A DNA stretch of 64,000 nucleotides, from contig CBDEGT010000003.1 in NCBI GenBank assembly GCA_965237965.1, positions 806,001-870,000 of the forward strand. Direction: 5' to 3'. Made by a program: the position numbers and the translations under genes. Position 1 is the stretch's first letter. Every line of letters starts with the position of its first letter. This DNA is from UBA2988 sp965237965. Lineage in GTDB: Bacteria > Gemmatimonadota > Gemmatimonadetes > Longimicrobiales > Gaopeijiaceae. The notes beneath the pieces were generated by a model, which ran no database searches, was not told where the DNA came from, and was given only the letters and a program-made list of their open reading frames with translations. Shown here piece after piece: positions 35,899 to 45,805 of this stretch.

Positions 35899-37488
35899 AT
35901 GAAGCTGGTACGAAACATTGTGTTGACTGCCTTCCTGCTCGCCGTCGCGGCGGGCCAGGCTCGTGCGCAGTTCGAGAGTGTGGGCGTCATCGACTTTCCC
36001 ACGTCGGCGACCGGCGAGGTTCAGGACCGCTTCCTGCGGGGCGTCGCAATCCTTCACAGCTTCGGCTGGCTGCAGGCGCGGGAGCAGTTCCACGCCGCTC
36101 AGGAGCTCGACCCGGACTTCGCCATGGCGTACTGGGGAGAGTCGCTGGCCTACAACCACCCGCTGGTCTCGCAAATGGACGCCACCGAGCCGCGCAAGGC
36201 TCTGCAGCGACTGGCCCCCACCCGGGCCGAGCGCCTCGCCAAAGCGCCGACGGATCGCGAGAAGGGCTTTCTGAACGCCGTGGAGATCCTTTGGGGCGAG
36301 GGCGATCACGTCGAGCGCAGGGTCGAATACATGGAAGCGATGGAGCAGCTCTACGAAGACTATCCCGACGATCCCGAGGTCGCTGCTTTCTACGCCCTGT
36401 CCATGCTGAGCACCGTCGCCGCGACCCGCGATCTCAGCGGGCGCCTGAATGTGCGGGCGGGAACCATCGCCCTGAAGCTGTTCAAGGACAACAACGACCA
36501 TCCGGGGGCCGTTCACTACACCATCCATGCCTTTGACGACCCGCTCCACGCTCCGTTGGCGCTCGAGGCCGCGCATCGCTTCGCGGAGATCGCGGCGGCG
36601 GTGTCGCACGCCCGCCACATGCCGACCCACATCTTCATCCAGCACGGCATGTGGGACTACGTCTCCGGACACAACCAGTCCGCCTACGACGCCGCCCGCG
36701 AGCTATGGCAGCCGGGCGACCCCATGGGCGACGCGACCCACGCGCTGGACTGGGGCCAGTACGGCGACCTTCAGCTTGGCGACTACGAGAAGGCGCGCCT
36801 GTGGATCCAGCGAATCGAGAAGATGGCCTCGGGCACCTTCCTGGAGGGAGGTCCTTCCGACGAGGGCGGACAGGCTCGCCCGAGCGGTGCCGTGGCGTTG
36901 CTCAAGGCTCGCTACATCGTCGACACCGAAGAGTGGGCGGTCCTGCCCATCACCGACGAATCATCCGGGCATGAGTTGCTCGCCACCGGGCTGAGCGCGG
37001 CCCGTACCGGTGACCGGGCTGCGTTGGAAGCAGCCGCAGCCGCCTTGGACGCCGACGGGGCCGGCTACGCCGGTGTCATGCACAAGCAGGTGGCGGCGTT
37101 GCTGGAAGCGGACCGGGGCAACGAAGCCGGCGCCCGGAAGCTGATGGACCAGGCGGTGGAGACCGTGGAGGCGCTGGCTCCCCCGCGCGGGGCCGCCAGC
37201 CCGATCAAGCCCGTGCACGAACTGTACGGCGAGATACTCGCGGGCTTCGGAGCCCACGAGGACACCGCCGCCATGTTCGAGACCTCACTGATGCGCATGC
37301 CGAACCGCCCGCGCTCATTGCTCGGTTTGGCGCGCGCGAGCGTAGAGACCGGTGACTTCGAGCGGGCGACCGAAGCCTACGAGAAGCTCACCCAGGTGTG
37401 GGCCGGACGCACTTCCTTCGAGGGCTATCAGGAAGCCATGCGCTTCCTCGAGAGCACCGACAGCAGCATCAACCGCAGCAGGTTGTAG
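35899..37488 (+). CDS. Secreted TPR-repeat protein
   Basis: The 529-residue protein starts at ATG 35899 (GGAGGA upstream), with a signal peptide MKLVRNIVLTAFLLAVAAGQ ending ARAQ. The mature part is helical with TPR-like units: LRGVAILHSFGWLQAREQFH, AAQELDPDFAMAYWGESLAY, a central His-rich segment (HARHMPTHIFIQHGMWDYVS) and later LLGLARASVETGDFERATEA. Proteins of this kind are widespread in Acidobacteria and Gemmatimonadota, and their function is not established. It stands alone between an integrase remnant and an IS1-like remnant, so it is probably cargo of an island. Confidence 0.85.
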   Translation: MKLVRNIVLTAFLLAVAAGQARAQFESVGVIDFPTSATGEVQDRFLRGVAILHSFGWLQAREQFHAAQELDPDFAMAYWGESLAYNHPLVSQMDATEPRKALQRLAPTRAERLAKAPTDREKGFLNAVEILWGEGDHVERRVEYMEAMEQLYEDYPDDPEVAAFYALSMLSTVAATRDLSGRLNVRAGTIALKLFKDNNDHPGAVHYTIHAFDDPLHAPLALEAAHRFAEIAAAVSHARHMPTHIFIQHGMWDYVSGHNQSAYDAARELWQPGDPMGDATHALDWGQYGDLQLGDYEKARLWIQRIEKMASGTFLEGGPSDEGGQARPSGAVALLKARYIVDTEEWAVLPITDESSGHELLATGLSAARTGDRAALEAAAAALDADGAGYAGVMHKQVAALLEADRGNEAGARKLMDQAVETVEALAPPRGAASPIKPVHELYGEILAGFGAHEDTAAMFETSLMRMPNRPRSLLGLARASVETGDFERATEAYEKLTQVWAGRTSFEGYQEAMRFLESTDSSINRSRL

Positions 37489-37599
37489 CGAGGGGCAGGA
37501 ACGAATCCGGGTCTCGCCGGGCGATTGCGCGGCGAGACCCGGTTGTCCTCCGGCTTCCTCCCCGCCCGCACCAACGCCACCATCTGCTCCCTAAACTCC

Positions 37600-37955
37600 C
37601 GTAGCGCCGACGCTCTGACGGGTGCCGGTCCTGGCCGTAGGTCTTGACGAGCTGCGCGTAGTCGATCCGGTGGCCGAAGGCCCTGCGGATCGCCTCGATA
37701 TACATCCCGTGGCCGTCCGTGGTCAGTTGGATCCTCCCTGCCACCCTGGAGGCCAGGTACTCTATGAAGGTATTCGCGCTCTCCTGGCTCCTGTCGCCCA
37801 CGAACCACGACACCATGAGCTTGGTGTCCGGGTCGATCGCCGTGAAGGTCTAGATGTCCCCCTGGCTCCGGTACCGGGCGTTCTTCTGCTTCGCTCCGAC
37901 GAAAGTCCAGATCTCGTCAGCCTCGATTCGCTCACAGTTCAGGCTCTGCAGTCGA
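37600..37955 (-). pseudogene. IS1-like transposase remnant with in-frame stop
   Basis: The minus strand reads LNCERIEADEIWTFVGAKQK, NARYRSQGDI, a TAG where Trp is expected, then TFTAIDPDTKLMVSWFVGDR and LTTDGHGMYIEAIRRAFGHR. These are the DDE-region blocks of IS1-like transposases. Coding similarity fades after YGQDRHPS and no ends are identified. Confidence 0.7.
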
Positions 37956-37963
37956 TATTGACC

Positions 37964-38195
37964 TGACCCCCTGAAACGAGACCAGGTGCAATGTTAGGAT
38001 CGACCTGGTCTGAAGCTTTTCAGCGAGGAGGTCAGGATGGGAAGGAAGCGACACACTCCGGAGCAGATCATCACTGCACTGCGGGAGGCAGAGGTCGGTC
38101 TGGCCCGCGGCAAATCCGTGAAGCTGATCAGCCGGGAGCTCGGCATCACCGAGCAGACGTACTACCGGTGGAGGCGGGAGTACGGCGGGATGAAG
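37964..38195 (+). pseudogene. IS3-family left-end fragment with orfA start
   Basis: The same end as at 14596 (TGACCCCCTGAAACGAGACC) is followed by orfA from ATG 38037, MGRKRHTPEQIITALREAEV to YRWRREYGGMKV, after which homology stops. orfB is absent. Neighbouring DNA 38196-38506 contains no gene I can support. Confidence 0.8.
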
Positions 38196-38506
38196 GTGAG
38201 ACCGGATGCGACGTCACACGGCACTCTCCAAGGCCATCCACCCGACCGCCTCCCGGGCCATCTCCGCGGAGCACGCGGAGATCGGGGGAGCAGCGTCATG
38301 ACGGGTGTCCCGACTCCATCGGGAGCCCCCGCTCCGGTCGCTCCGCTCCCTTCGCGGCGGGCTCCCCCAAAGTGTGCACTTTTCAATGGCCATTGACATC
38401 CCGTGCTAAGTGAGTGACTTCGACATCTCTCAATTGCTCCGGCGAGGGCGGCTGGCCACCGTCCTCTCTCGTGGTCAACTGTCAGGTGAATACCGTCTCA
38501 GCGAGT

Positions 38507-39934
38507 GAGTCCCATCTTTAGTTGAAATTGAAGCGGCCTCCAACCTCAGGTAACGTGGGTGTGCGACCACACCACGGGACCACAAGAGAGGAAGGAGGCC
38601 ACCGATGGGAAGGATGCCAAGGCTCGTCGAGCGGGGCAAGAAGGACCGGCGGCTCGGGGAACCGAGGGAGGTGAGTTGGGAGGAGATCGAGGCGCTGGAG
38701 CTGGACCCTCGGGTGGAGCTGATCCGGCAGCTGATTCCGCTGGGACTGGCGGAGGTGGGCCGGATGCTCGAGGAGGGAGTGGAGCAACTGGCGGGGCAAC
38801 GTCACGCCAGGAAGACCGAGGACGATCGACATTACCGGCATGGGCATAACCCGGGGTCGGTGCGGTTGGGCGGCCAGCGGCATCCGGTGCGAGTACCGCG
38901 GGTGCGAGGCCCGGCCGGAGAGTCGAGGCTGGCGGCGTATGAGCAGCTGCATGGCTCGCCCGGCGAGATGGACGAGGGGCTGTTTCGGAAGGTGCTGCTC
39001 GGGATCTCGTGCCGGGACTACGAGGCAGCGGTCGAGGCGGTGCCTGGAGCCATCGGGCTGTCGAAGTCGACGGTCTCGCGGGAGTTCAAGAAGGCCACGG
39101 CCGCGAAGCTGAAGGAGTTTCAGGAGCGGGACCTCTCGGGTTACGACGTGGTGGCACTCGTCCTGGACGGCAAGAGCTTTGCCGAGGACGAGATGGTCGT
39201 CGCGCTCGGGGTGACGACCAAGGGGGACAAGGTCTTCCTCGGGTTCGTCCAGACCGACACGGTAGAACGCCGTGGTGATCCGATCCTTCCTTCGGAGTCT
39301 GAAGGACCGAGGTCTCGACCTGTCGGCCGGAGCGCTCGTGGTGATCGATGGAGCCCGCGGTCTCCGGAGCGGCGTCCTGGCGGTCTTCAAGGGACAGGTG
39401 CTCATCCAGCGGTGCCAGTGGCACAAGCGGGAGAACGTGATCTCGTATCTGCCGAGAGCGGAGCAGAAGGGCTGGCGCCAGCGTCTGCAGCGCGCCTACC
39501 AGCGGCCCACGTACGAAGAGGCCGTCAAGGACCTCAAGGCCCTGCGCCAGGAGCTCGCGGGGGTGAACCAGTCCGCGGCGGCCAGTCTCGATGAGGGGTT
39601 CGAGGAGACCCTCACCCTCCACCGGTTGGGAGTCTTCCCCCTGGTCGGCCGGTCGCTCAAGACCACCAACGTGCTCGAGTCCGTGAACGCCCTGGCCGAG
39701 CAGAGGTGCGGACGCGTCGACCACTGGAAGAACTCGAGCCAGAAGCACCGATGGCTCGCGACCACGCTCCTGGAGATCGAGTCACGGCTCCGGAGGTTGC
39801 TCGGGTACCGACACCTCCCGCTCCGCAGGGCCGCGATCCAGAAGGACCTCTGGATCACCCTTCCCGAGAGCCGTTCACATGCCGTCGCCTGAGACGGAGG
39901 TCGCTCCAGTTTCAACTAACTTTGGGATTGACTC
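38507..39934 (+). mobile_element. IS256-family element type C, complete ends
   Basis: The left end GAGTCCCATCTTTAGTTGAA and the complement of the right end (GAGTCAATCCCAAAGTTAGT) form imperfect inverted repeats. The inner 24 bases match at about 20 positions. No target duplication is evident. Confidence 0.8.
38605..39892 (+). pseudogene. IS256-family transposase type C, frameshifted
   Basis: The N-terminal frame (MGRMPRLVERGKKDRRLGEP to VALVLDGKSFAEDEMVVALG) carries the first DDE Asp. Its continuation lies one frame over (LVVIDGARGLRSGVLAVFKG, QRCQWHKRENV, TNVLESVNALAEQR) with the second Asp and the Glu. A single extra T at about 39263 explains the shift: ACGGTAGAACGCC where ACGGAGAACGCC is expected. 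Full transposase about 428 residues. As it stands it is inactive. Confidence 0.85.
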
Positions 39935-40338
39935 GTGACGGAAGTCTGCCGGGCACAACTCGAGCATCGAAACAACCCCCGGCTCGTCTCCCATCCTCCA
40001 ACGGCACCGCACTCGGGGCAGCCGAACCCGCGGGGCCACCGGAGACGACACAGAAACTCCCGGCACGCAGGCTCCGAACAGAACCACTCGTCGAATTCTA
40101 CGAGCGTACGCGGGTAATCTACCCCCCCAACTGGGTGAATCCGACTTCTCTGACACCCCTACATATTGGGGTCAGGAGAGCGAAGTGGATACCCTCTTCA
40201 GTGGAAACCGAGTGACGCGCCAGATGTGGCCTCACGGCCCCCGGACACCGATCGTGGGCGCGGGCCGAGAGGCCGGAGTCCCGGTGAAGCCGCCCGACCC
40301 CAGGGAGGCATTGGGCTGCCCGGTCCCGGTGCGGTGGG
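39935..40338. other. No gene seen
   Basis: I find no credible coding frame or RNA in this stretch between the IS256 element and the minus-strand lipoprotein gene. Confidence 0.5.
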
Positions 40339-40956
40339 CTAGCCAAAGGCCAGTCCGAGACCGGGGATCGACTCCATGATGTCGGCGCCGCACGCTTGCC
40401 CGGTGAGAGTGATGGTGGGCAACCCGGATGGATCGCTCACCGTCTCGATCTCCACGTCGAGCGCGCATGGCCCCCTACGGCCGTCGCCTGTGGCCCAGCG
40501 AACCGTGCCGTCCATGGCGCCGCTGATTCCCAGCATGAACTCTGTCGAGATCGAGAGCTCGATGCTCATCTCCAGGTCGGGCGCACCGTCCAGGGTGAAG
40601 GTGATCCCGCTCGTCTCGTGCCTTTCGATACAACCCGAGTGAACGAGGGTCATCGACACTCCCATGCTGGCGCCGTCGACGTCCGGTTCTCCGGCAGGGC
40701 CGAGCCGCGCGGTCACCCCAACCGTTCCACCCATCGTGCACGGGACGGTGAACTGCAGGACGGCGCCATCAGGGGTCAGGGTCTCACTCCCGGGCTCCAA
40801 TTCGTCGGTCAGCTGCAGGCCTTGGCTCATCGCTACCTCGAAGAGCGCGAGGGCCTCCGCCCCTGTCAGCAAGTCTTCGGGCTCCGTCGAGCTGCCGCCG
40901 CAAGATGCCACGGCCACTCCGACACTCAGAATCAACCCTGTTCGAATGCGGCGCAT
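40339..40956 (-). CDS. Hypothetical lipoprotein
   Basis: From ATG 40956, with AGAGAGGA upstream, the 205-residue product starts MRRIRTGLILSVGVAVASCG, a lipobox signal, then GSSTEPEDLLTGAEALALFE. The mature protein is beta-rich with regular strands (GAVLQFTVPCTMGGTVGVTA, SGITFTLDGAPDLEMSIELS) and four scattered cysteines (CTMGG, SGCIE, GPCALD, QACGA) that could form two disulphides. Similar SCGGSSTEP-started lipoproteins are frequent in Gemmatimonadota. Function unknown. No operon partner. Confidence 0.75.
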   Translation of the reverse strand: MRRIRTGLILSVGVAVASCGGSSTEPEDLLTGAEALALFEVAMSQGLQLTDELEPGSETLTPDGAVLQFTVPCTMGGTVGVTARLGPAGEPDVDGASMGVSMTLVHSGCIERHETSGITFTLDGAPDLEMSIELSISTEFMLGISGAMDGTVRWATGDGRRGPCALDVEIETVSDPSGLPTITLTGQACGADIMESIPGLGLAFG

Positions 40957-41175
40957 GGGAACGTCCTCTCTTGTCAGTTCCTGGAGCGGAAGCGCCATCT
41001 CCCGAATCGGTTCCGGCCGGTCTCCGCAGCGGGCGGGCGCGCGATCACCCGGTCCGCAACCACTGGCGGGTCCTCGCCTCCGGCATGCCGCCCCCCGACG
41101 GCGGCCGGCCGCTCCCAAGATAACCCTGCAGTAGCCTGGCAGGAGTCTTGCAGATGTCGAGCGCGTGGGTCTATG

Positions 41176-41203
41176 GGTAGTGTCCTAAAATTAGGACGCT
41201 ACC
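41176..41203. promoter_or_regulatory. 28-bp palindrome, possible operator
   Basis: GGTAGTGTCCTAA and TTAGGACGCTACC form a dyad around AA, with one mismatched pair. It lies in the 380-base gap before the decarboxylase gene, in an AT-richer pocket. It could be a repressor site or an IS end; no T-run suggests a terminator. Confidence 0.4.
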
Positions 41204-41497
41204 GGCCTCTGACCTGCCTGGCGCTTCGTCGTTCCGCGTTATAGATCTAGTTTCGCATGTGACCCGAGGCGCGGTGGAGAATGTGTTCTTCCGATACACG
41301 TCCATCATCGGAGAGGGCCTTCGCGCCCGGAGCCCAGCTGGGCAGGGGAGTGAGGTCGTCCTCGGCTGTGAGATCCTTCGGCAGGTGAGGATCCTGTCGG
41401 TTGGCATCGTGCGGGCCAGTCACGATTCGTGCAACAACGCCGCGGATTGGTTCGGCGTCAACGCTAGAATGGAAGTAGGCTGCTTCAGCCGGACAGT

Positions 41498-43153
41498 GTG
41501 ACACAGCGACCCTACCAGGAACTCCTCGCCCGATTGCGGGACACCTTTCCCGCGCCGGTTTCGGACCGAAAGCACGACGCCTATTTCGTCTTCTCGATCC
41601 TCCGCGCGCTCGATCAGGTCGACGACCTGAAATCCGAGGTGCCGCTGCTCGGCCGGGCGCGGACGCTCGACTACGCGGCCGCGGAGCGGGCCGAGCTGTC
41701 CGAGGAAGGGCGCAGCGTCGAGGAGGTGGCGCGCCAGCTGGTCGGCCAGCTCGAAGGCATGCCTATTTGGGGGCATCCGCGGACGCAGATCAACGTCGTC
41801 CCGCCACCGTCGATTCCCAGCGTCATCGGGTCGCTGCTGCCGGCCATCTACAATCCGAATCTGGTCTCCGACGATACGTCGTATGGCCTCATGCTGACCG
41901 AGGCGGCGGTCGTGGCGATGGTGTCGCGGCTCGTCGGGTACGACCCGGTGCGGGCGGCTGGCGTGTTCACGTTCGGCGGGACCGGGACGGTGCTCTACGG
42001 CGCGAAGCTCGGCATCGAAAAGGCGTTCCCGGACGCGATGGACAACGGCGTGCCGGGCGGCGGCATGATCCTGGCCTCCGCGCAGAGCCACTACTGCCGC
42101 TTGAACGTTGCCGGCTGGCTCGGCCTCGGCGAGAAGAGCGTCGTTGCGGTACCGACCCACCTGGAGAACGACATCCGGGTCGACCGGCTGGAGGCGGCCG
42201 CCCGCGAGGCGCTCGACCAGGGGCGGCGCATCGTGGCGCTGGTGGCGACGATGGGCACGACCGACGCGTTCGGCGTCGACGACCTAGACGCCATCGTCGA
42301 CCTGCGCGACCGGCTGGTGGAGGAGTACGACCTCGACTACAGGCCGCACATCCACGCCGACGCCGTCATTGGCTGGGCCTGGTCGGTGTTCAATGACTAC
42401 GACTTCGAAGCGAACCCGCTCGGCTTCCGGCTGCGCACCGTGCGCGCGCTGGCGTCGGCGCGTCGGCGCATCTCCAAGTTGCACCGGGCCGACTCGGTCG
42501 GCATCGACTTCCACAAGACCGGGTTCACCCCCTACATCTCAAGCCTGTTCCTGGCCCGCGACCGCGCCGACATGCAGCTTCTCGTCCGTGGCCGGGAACA
42601 GATGCCGTACCTGTTCCAGAGCGGCGAGCGCCATCCCGGGGTGTTCACGCTGGAGACGTCACGCGGCGGTTCGGGGGTGCTCGCGGCCTACGCCAACCTA
42701 CAGCTATTCGGACATGTGGGCCTGCGCGTCCTACTCGGCCATCTCGTGGAGATGGCTGAAACGCTCCGCGAGTACCTAGAGGGCCACGACTGCACGACGG
42801 TCCTCAACGACGACGGCGTCGGCACGGTCACCGTCTTTCGGGTCTATCCCGACGGCGTGGACACCTGGACGGTCAAGGATCGCGAGCGGACCAACCCCGC
42901 TGCGCGGGACGAGCTGCTGCGCCACAATGACTACAACCGCCGGTTGTTCCGGTATCTATACGAGCGGGCGATGCGCGGCGAAGGCGTCCGCATCTCCATG
43001 ACCGACTGCTACCGGGAAACCGACTACGGGGAGCCGATGGTTGGCCTGAAGAGCTTCATCCTCTCGCCGTTCATCGACGAGCGCGATGTCGAGCAGCTCG
43101 TCCGGGACATTCTCGACGCACGGCAGGCCCTGGACGCTGCCGCGCCCGAGTGA
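41498..43153 (+). CDS. PLP-dependent decarboxylase (group II)
   Basis: The 551-residue enzyme of the glutamate/aromatic-amino-acid decarboxylase fold starts with GTG. Landmarks are GVFTFGGTGTVLYGAKLGIE (cofactor phosphate site), IVALVATMGTTDAFGVDDLD, HIHADAVIGWAWSV (PLP-pyridine Asp) and VGIDFHKTGFTPYISSLFL with the Schiff-base Lys. ETSRGGSGVLAAYANL follows. The substrate is not certain: glutamate, aspartate or a bulkier amino acid. It has no neighbours of the same pathway, so it may be island cargo. Confidence 0.9.
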   Translation: MTQRPYQELLARLRDTFPAPVSDRKHDAYFVFSILRALDQVDDLKSEVPLLGRARTLDYAAAERAELSEEGRSVEEVARQLVGQLEGMPIWGHPRTQINVVPPPSIPSVIGSLLPAIYNPNLVSDDTSYGLMLTEAAVVAMVSRLVGYDPVRAAGVFTFGGTGTVLYGAKLGIEKAFPDAMDNGVPGGGMILASAQSHYCRLNVAGWLGLGEKSVVAVPTHLENDIRVDRLEAAAREALDQGRRIVALVATMGTTDAFGVDDLDAIVDLRDRLVEEYDLDYRPHIHADAVIGWAWSVFNDYDFEANPLGFRLRTVRALASARRRISKLHRADSVGIDFHKTGFTPYISSLFLARDRADMQLLVRGREQMPYLFQSGERHPGVFTLETSRGGSGVLAAYANLQLFGHVGLRVLLGHLVEMAETLREYLEGHDCTTVLNDDGVGTVTVFRVYPDGVDTWTVKDRERTNPAARDELLRHNDYNRRLFRYLYERAMRGEGVRISMTDCYRETDYGEPMVGLKSFILSPFIDERDVEQLVRDILDARQALDAAAPE

Positions 43154-43408
43154 GAGCCGGATATCGCGCACGCGATACATCGCGTTCGTCCGAGCCCGTG
43201 CGTCCCTCCACTCGGCGAGCCGCTCGAGCCGGTCGATCTCGGCCTGCTGCATGCGGTTCGCCTGCTCGACGGCCTGGTAGGCGAGCACCTGAGCCACGGC
43301 AGCGTTGATCCGGCCCTGGGTCAGCGCGGCCGCCACCTGCGCCTGCTGGAGCGCCGTGTTCGACAGATTGCCGTTTTGTATCGATTGACGTTCCGTAACG
43401 TTCGCCAA
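42956..43408 (-). CDS. Possible small helical protein overlapping decarboxylase 3' end
   Basis: From ATG 43408 the frame reads MANVTERQSIQNGNLSNTAL, QQAQVAAALTQGRINAAVAQ and QQAEIDRLERLAEWRDARAR, a convincing Gln/Ala-rich helical N-terminus. The latter half is antisense to the decarboxylase and less convincing. I suspect a gene fragment covering about 43155-43408. Confidence 0.35.
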   Translation of the reverse strand: MANVTERQSIQNGNLSNTALQQAQVAAALTQGRINAAVAQVLAYQAVEQANRMQQAEIDRLERLAEWRDARARTNAMYRVRDIRLSLGRGSVQGLPCVENVPDELLDIALVDERREDEALQANHRLPVVGFPVAVGHGDADAFAAHRPLV

Positions 43409-43547
43409 GATCCCACAGAACTAATCTATATAAGGATTTAGGATATTACCTTACTCCAGGACGGTCCCTTCCGCTCCTTGACAGCCGGGATAATTATGGG
43501 GCAATATTCAGGGGCAGTTTCCCGTAACCGTCAACCGATGCCCCAAC

Positions 43548-43777
43548 ATGCCGCTGACCGACACCGCCATCCGCAAGGCCAAGCCCCGCGACAAGCCCCG
43601 CAAGCTCTACGACAGCCGCGGCCTGTACCTCGAGATCGCCCCGCGAGGCACCAAGGCCTGGCGCTTCAAGTACCGCTTCGCCGACAAGGAGAAGCGGATC
43701 TCGATGGGGATCTATCCCGAGATCTCGCTGAAGCTCGCCCGGCGGCGGAGGGACGAGGCCCGCAAGGCCTCCCGCCG
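43548..43777 (+). pseudogene. P4-type integrase N-terminal fragment
   Basis: MPLTDTAIRKAKPRDKPRKL, YDSRGLYLEIAPRGTKAWRF and ISMGIYPEISLKLARRRRDE form the N-terminal DUF4102 arm-binding domain of P4-like integrases. Homology ends after DEARK at about 43777. No core or catalytic domain follows; DNA beyond belongs to an adhesin fragment on the other strand. Confidence 0.85.
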
Positions 43778-43970
43778 TCGATGTCCGACCGGGCCACCGA
43801 CTGGTCGGCCGTCACCGCCGTCCCGCCGAGCGTCAGGGTGCCCTTCCCCGAGGCGGGAAGCGTGACGATCCTCACGCTCTGAAGACTCTGCCCGTGCTCC
43901 TCGTCCACGTCGGAGAACCGGAAGTCCGATGCCGTGAACGCGTAGGCACTGTTCGCCGCCGTTTGACGTA
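43778..43970 (-). pseudogene. Fragment of a large repeat adhesin
   Basis: The minus strand reads NSAYAFTASDFRFSDVDEEH, SLQSVRIVTLPASGKGTLTL and GGTAVTADQSVARSDID, one repeat of cadherin/VCBS-like surface proteins. Both ends are cut: by the integrase fragment on one side and around 43970 on the other. Confidence 0.6.
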
Positions 43971-44063
43971 TATCGTTGTAACGGAGGCACTTATGCCGAT
44001 TGCGGGCCCAGAAGGCGTGTCCGGCCCTACAAGTCCCACCACAAAAAGGTCACAAACCGGAGA

Positions 44064-44444
44064 ACGCCTCGCCGCCTGAGCGCGACGGATCTGGGCGGTC
44101 TCTCGGCCGAGTGGTCGTTTGCGGTCACCGTAGACGACGACCAGCCTCCGTACGTGCAGAAAAAATTCCCGTCGGACACGGTCGATGTACTCAAGGGAGA
44201 CACGCTGTCGTACGCGCTCGCGGACTACTTCGAGGACGCTGTGGATGGTGACGCCCTTACCTACTCAGCCAGTTCGAGCAACCGTCTGTATGTCTCTGTC
44301 GAGGTGTCCGAGGGCACTCTCCACTGTGTCGCCCTACGGGGTTTGGGTCAGGTGCCCATAATCACGGTGACCGCGGCGGACACCAATGGCAGGACCGTTT
44401 CCCAGTCGTTCCGGGTGCGCGATCAGCCCAGACCGTCGAGCTAG
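44064..44444 (+). pseudogene. Cadherin-like repeat fragment of a secreted protein
   Basis: The frame reads RLSATDLGGLSAEWSFAVTV, DTLSYALADYFEDAVDGDAL and VPIITVTAADTNGRTVSQSF, the pattern of dystroglycan-type cadherin-like domains (LxxYFxDxDGDxLTYxxxSSN). It lacks a start and signal and ends at 44444. It is on the opposite strand from the adhesin fragment just upstream, so the two were not one gene in this orientation. Confidence 0.6.
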
Positions 44445-44574
44445 CTTGAGCGGCGGCGGCGGGCCTGTGCCGTTGTCCCATAGGGATTTGGGAAGACTGA
44501 TCCCTGCTTCTGCCACGCCGTGCGGCGGATCCTCGAAGAGGCCGTGCGCGTGAACGATGCCCATTGACAGACGG

Positions 44575-45155
44575 CCTTCATCTGATCGAACAGCAGTTCC
44601 GACGGTACGCCGCCGAAATAGGTGAACGACGCTTCCAGCCCCCGCATCACGACCGGCATCGTCTGACGTTCGTAGAACCTCAGCCACATCCGCCGCGAGT
44701 AGCCCAGCACCACGATCAGCGTATGCCGCTTGCCCCACGGCAGCCGGAAGTCCGCGAAATCCACTTGGCCCTGGCGGCCCGGAGGCGTCTCGAAACCTCC
44801 GGATCGGCTCCACAGGCTCCCGCGGCCGGCCCTCGCGCACGTAGCGCTTCACCTGACCGTATCCGCCCCCATAGCCCGCCGCCTGTACCTCTTTGAACAG
44901 CCGCACGGCGCTCAGCTTCGGGTACGCCGCCAGGCGCGTGTCAATGATCCCTTTATAGGGGTCCAGCTTCGACGGCCGCCGCGGCCTGGGTCCGTATCTG
45001 ACCGCCTTGCTGTCCGCACCACGGTCCAGCTCTCCCGCCTCAATCCAGTTGTACAGGGTCCGCCTGCTGATCTTCAGCTGCCGGGCGATCACCGCCTTGG
45101 GCATCCCCCGCTCGAGATGATGTCGCAAGAGCACCCGCTTCTCTCTCCCGATCAC
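44575..45155 (-). pseudogene. istA: IS21-family IstA, frameshifted and truncated
   Basis: From ATG 45155 the HTH (GMPKAVIARQLKISRRTLYN) and linker (IIDTRLAAYPKLSAVRLFKE) are in one frame; the DDE core (VDFADFRLPWGKRHTLIVVL, GGVPSELLFDQMKAV) is in another. The shift is an extra T in TTT near 44790. Sequence after QMKAV is unrelated, so the C-terminal half and istB are gone. Confidence 0.75.
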
Positions 45156-45495
45156 TGCGCCTCCTCCGTATCAATGGATACGCAAGCGTACCGAGCCGAC
45201 CCGACAACACTCCAGCAACCCGGCCCCAACCCCCTACACACCGCCCCGTTGTCCAACCGATGGGGTTCACTCCAATATCTGTGCATCTTTGCATGGCCGG
45301 TAACACACGCTTCGCTCCTTCGCCCAGGTGGGGCGTTCAAGCGGTTGGCCGCTGCGAAACGGTGAGTATTGCAGGAGAGATTCGAATAGCTTGTGCAAAG
45401 TCCCGAACCCTGAGCTATGACGGATTTTTTGAAGCACGTAAACGGGGATTTGAGGCGTCATACGCGCGTCGATCGTCGCCATCTTCGCGCTGCGG
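45156..45495. other. No gene seen; probable IS21 left end
   Basis: This stretch has no convincing frame. It should contain the IS21 terminus upstream of istA, but I cannot place it exactly. Confidence 0.4.
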
Positions 45496-45805
45496 ATGAC
45501 GGAACGTGATGCGACCCGAATTCCCGTGGGGCGCGGCATCCCCACGTTTGGCGAGGCCGCCGAACGCACCATCGAACTTCACCGGAACGGGTGGAAGGCC
45601 GGGAGCCCGTTGCCTGAGCAGTGGGGGTCGACATTCCGTCTCCACGCCGCGCCGCTCCTGGACATGCCGGTGGACCGGATCACGAGCGCGGACGTGCTGG
45701 GGTGCCTCGCGCCGATCTGGACATCGAAGCCGGCCGCCGCCCAGAAGGCTCGGAACCGGATCGCGGCGGTCTTCCGCTGGTGTATCGGCCGGAACCACAG
45801 CCTAG

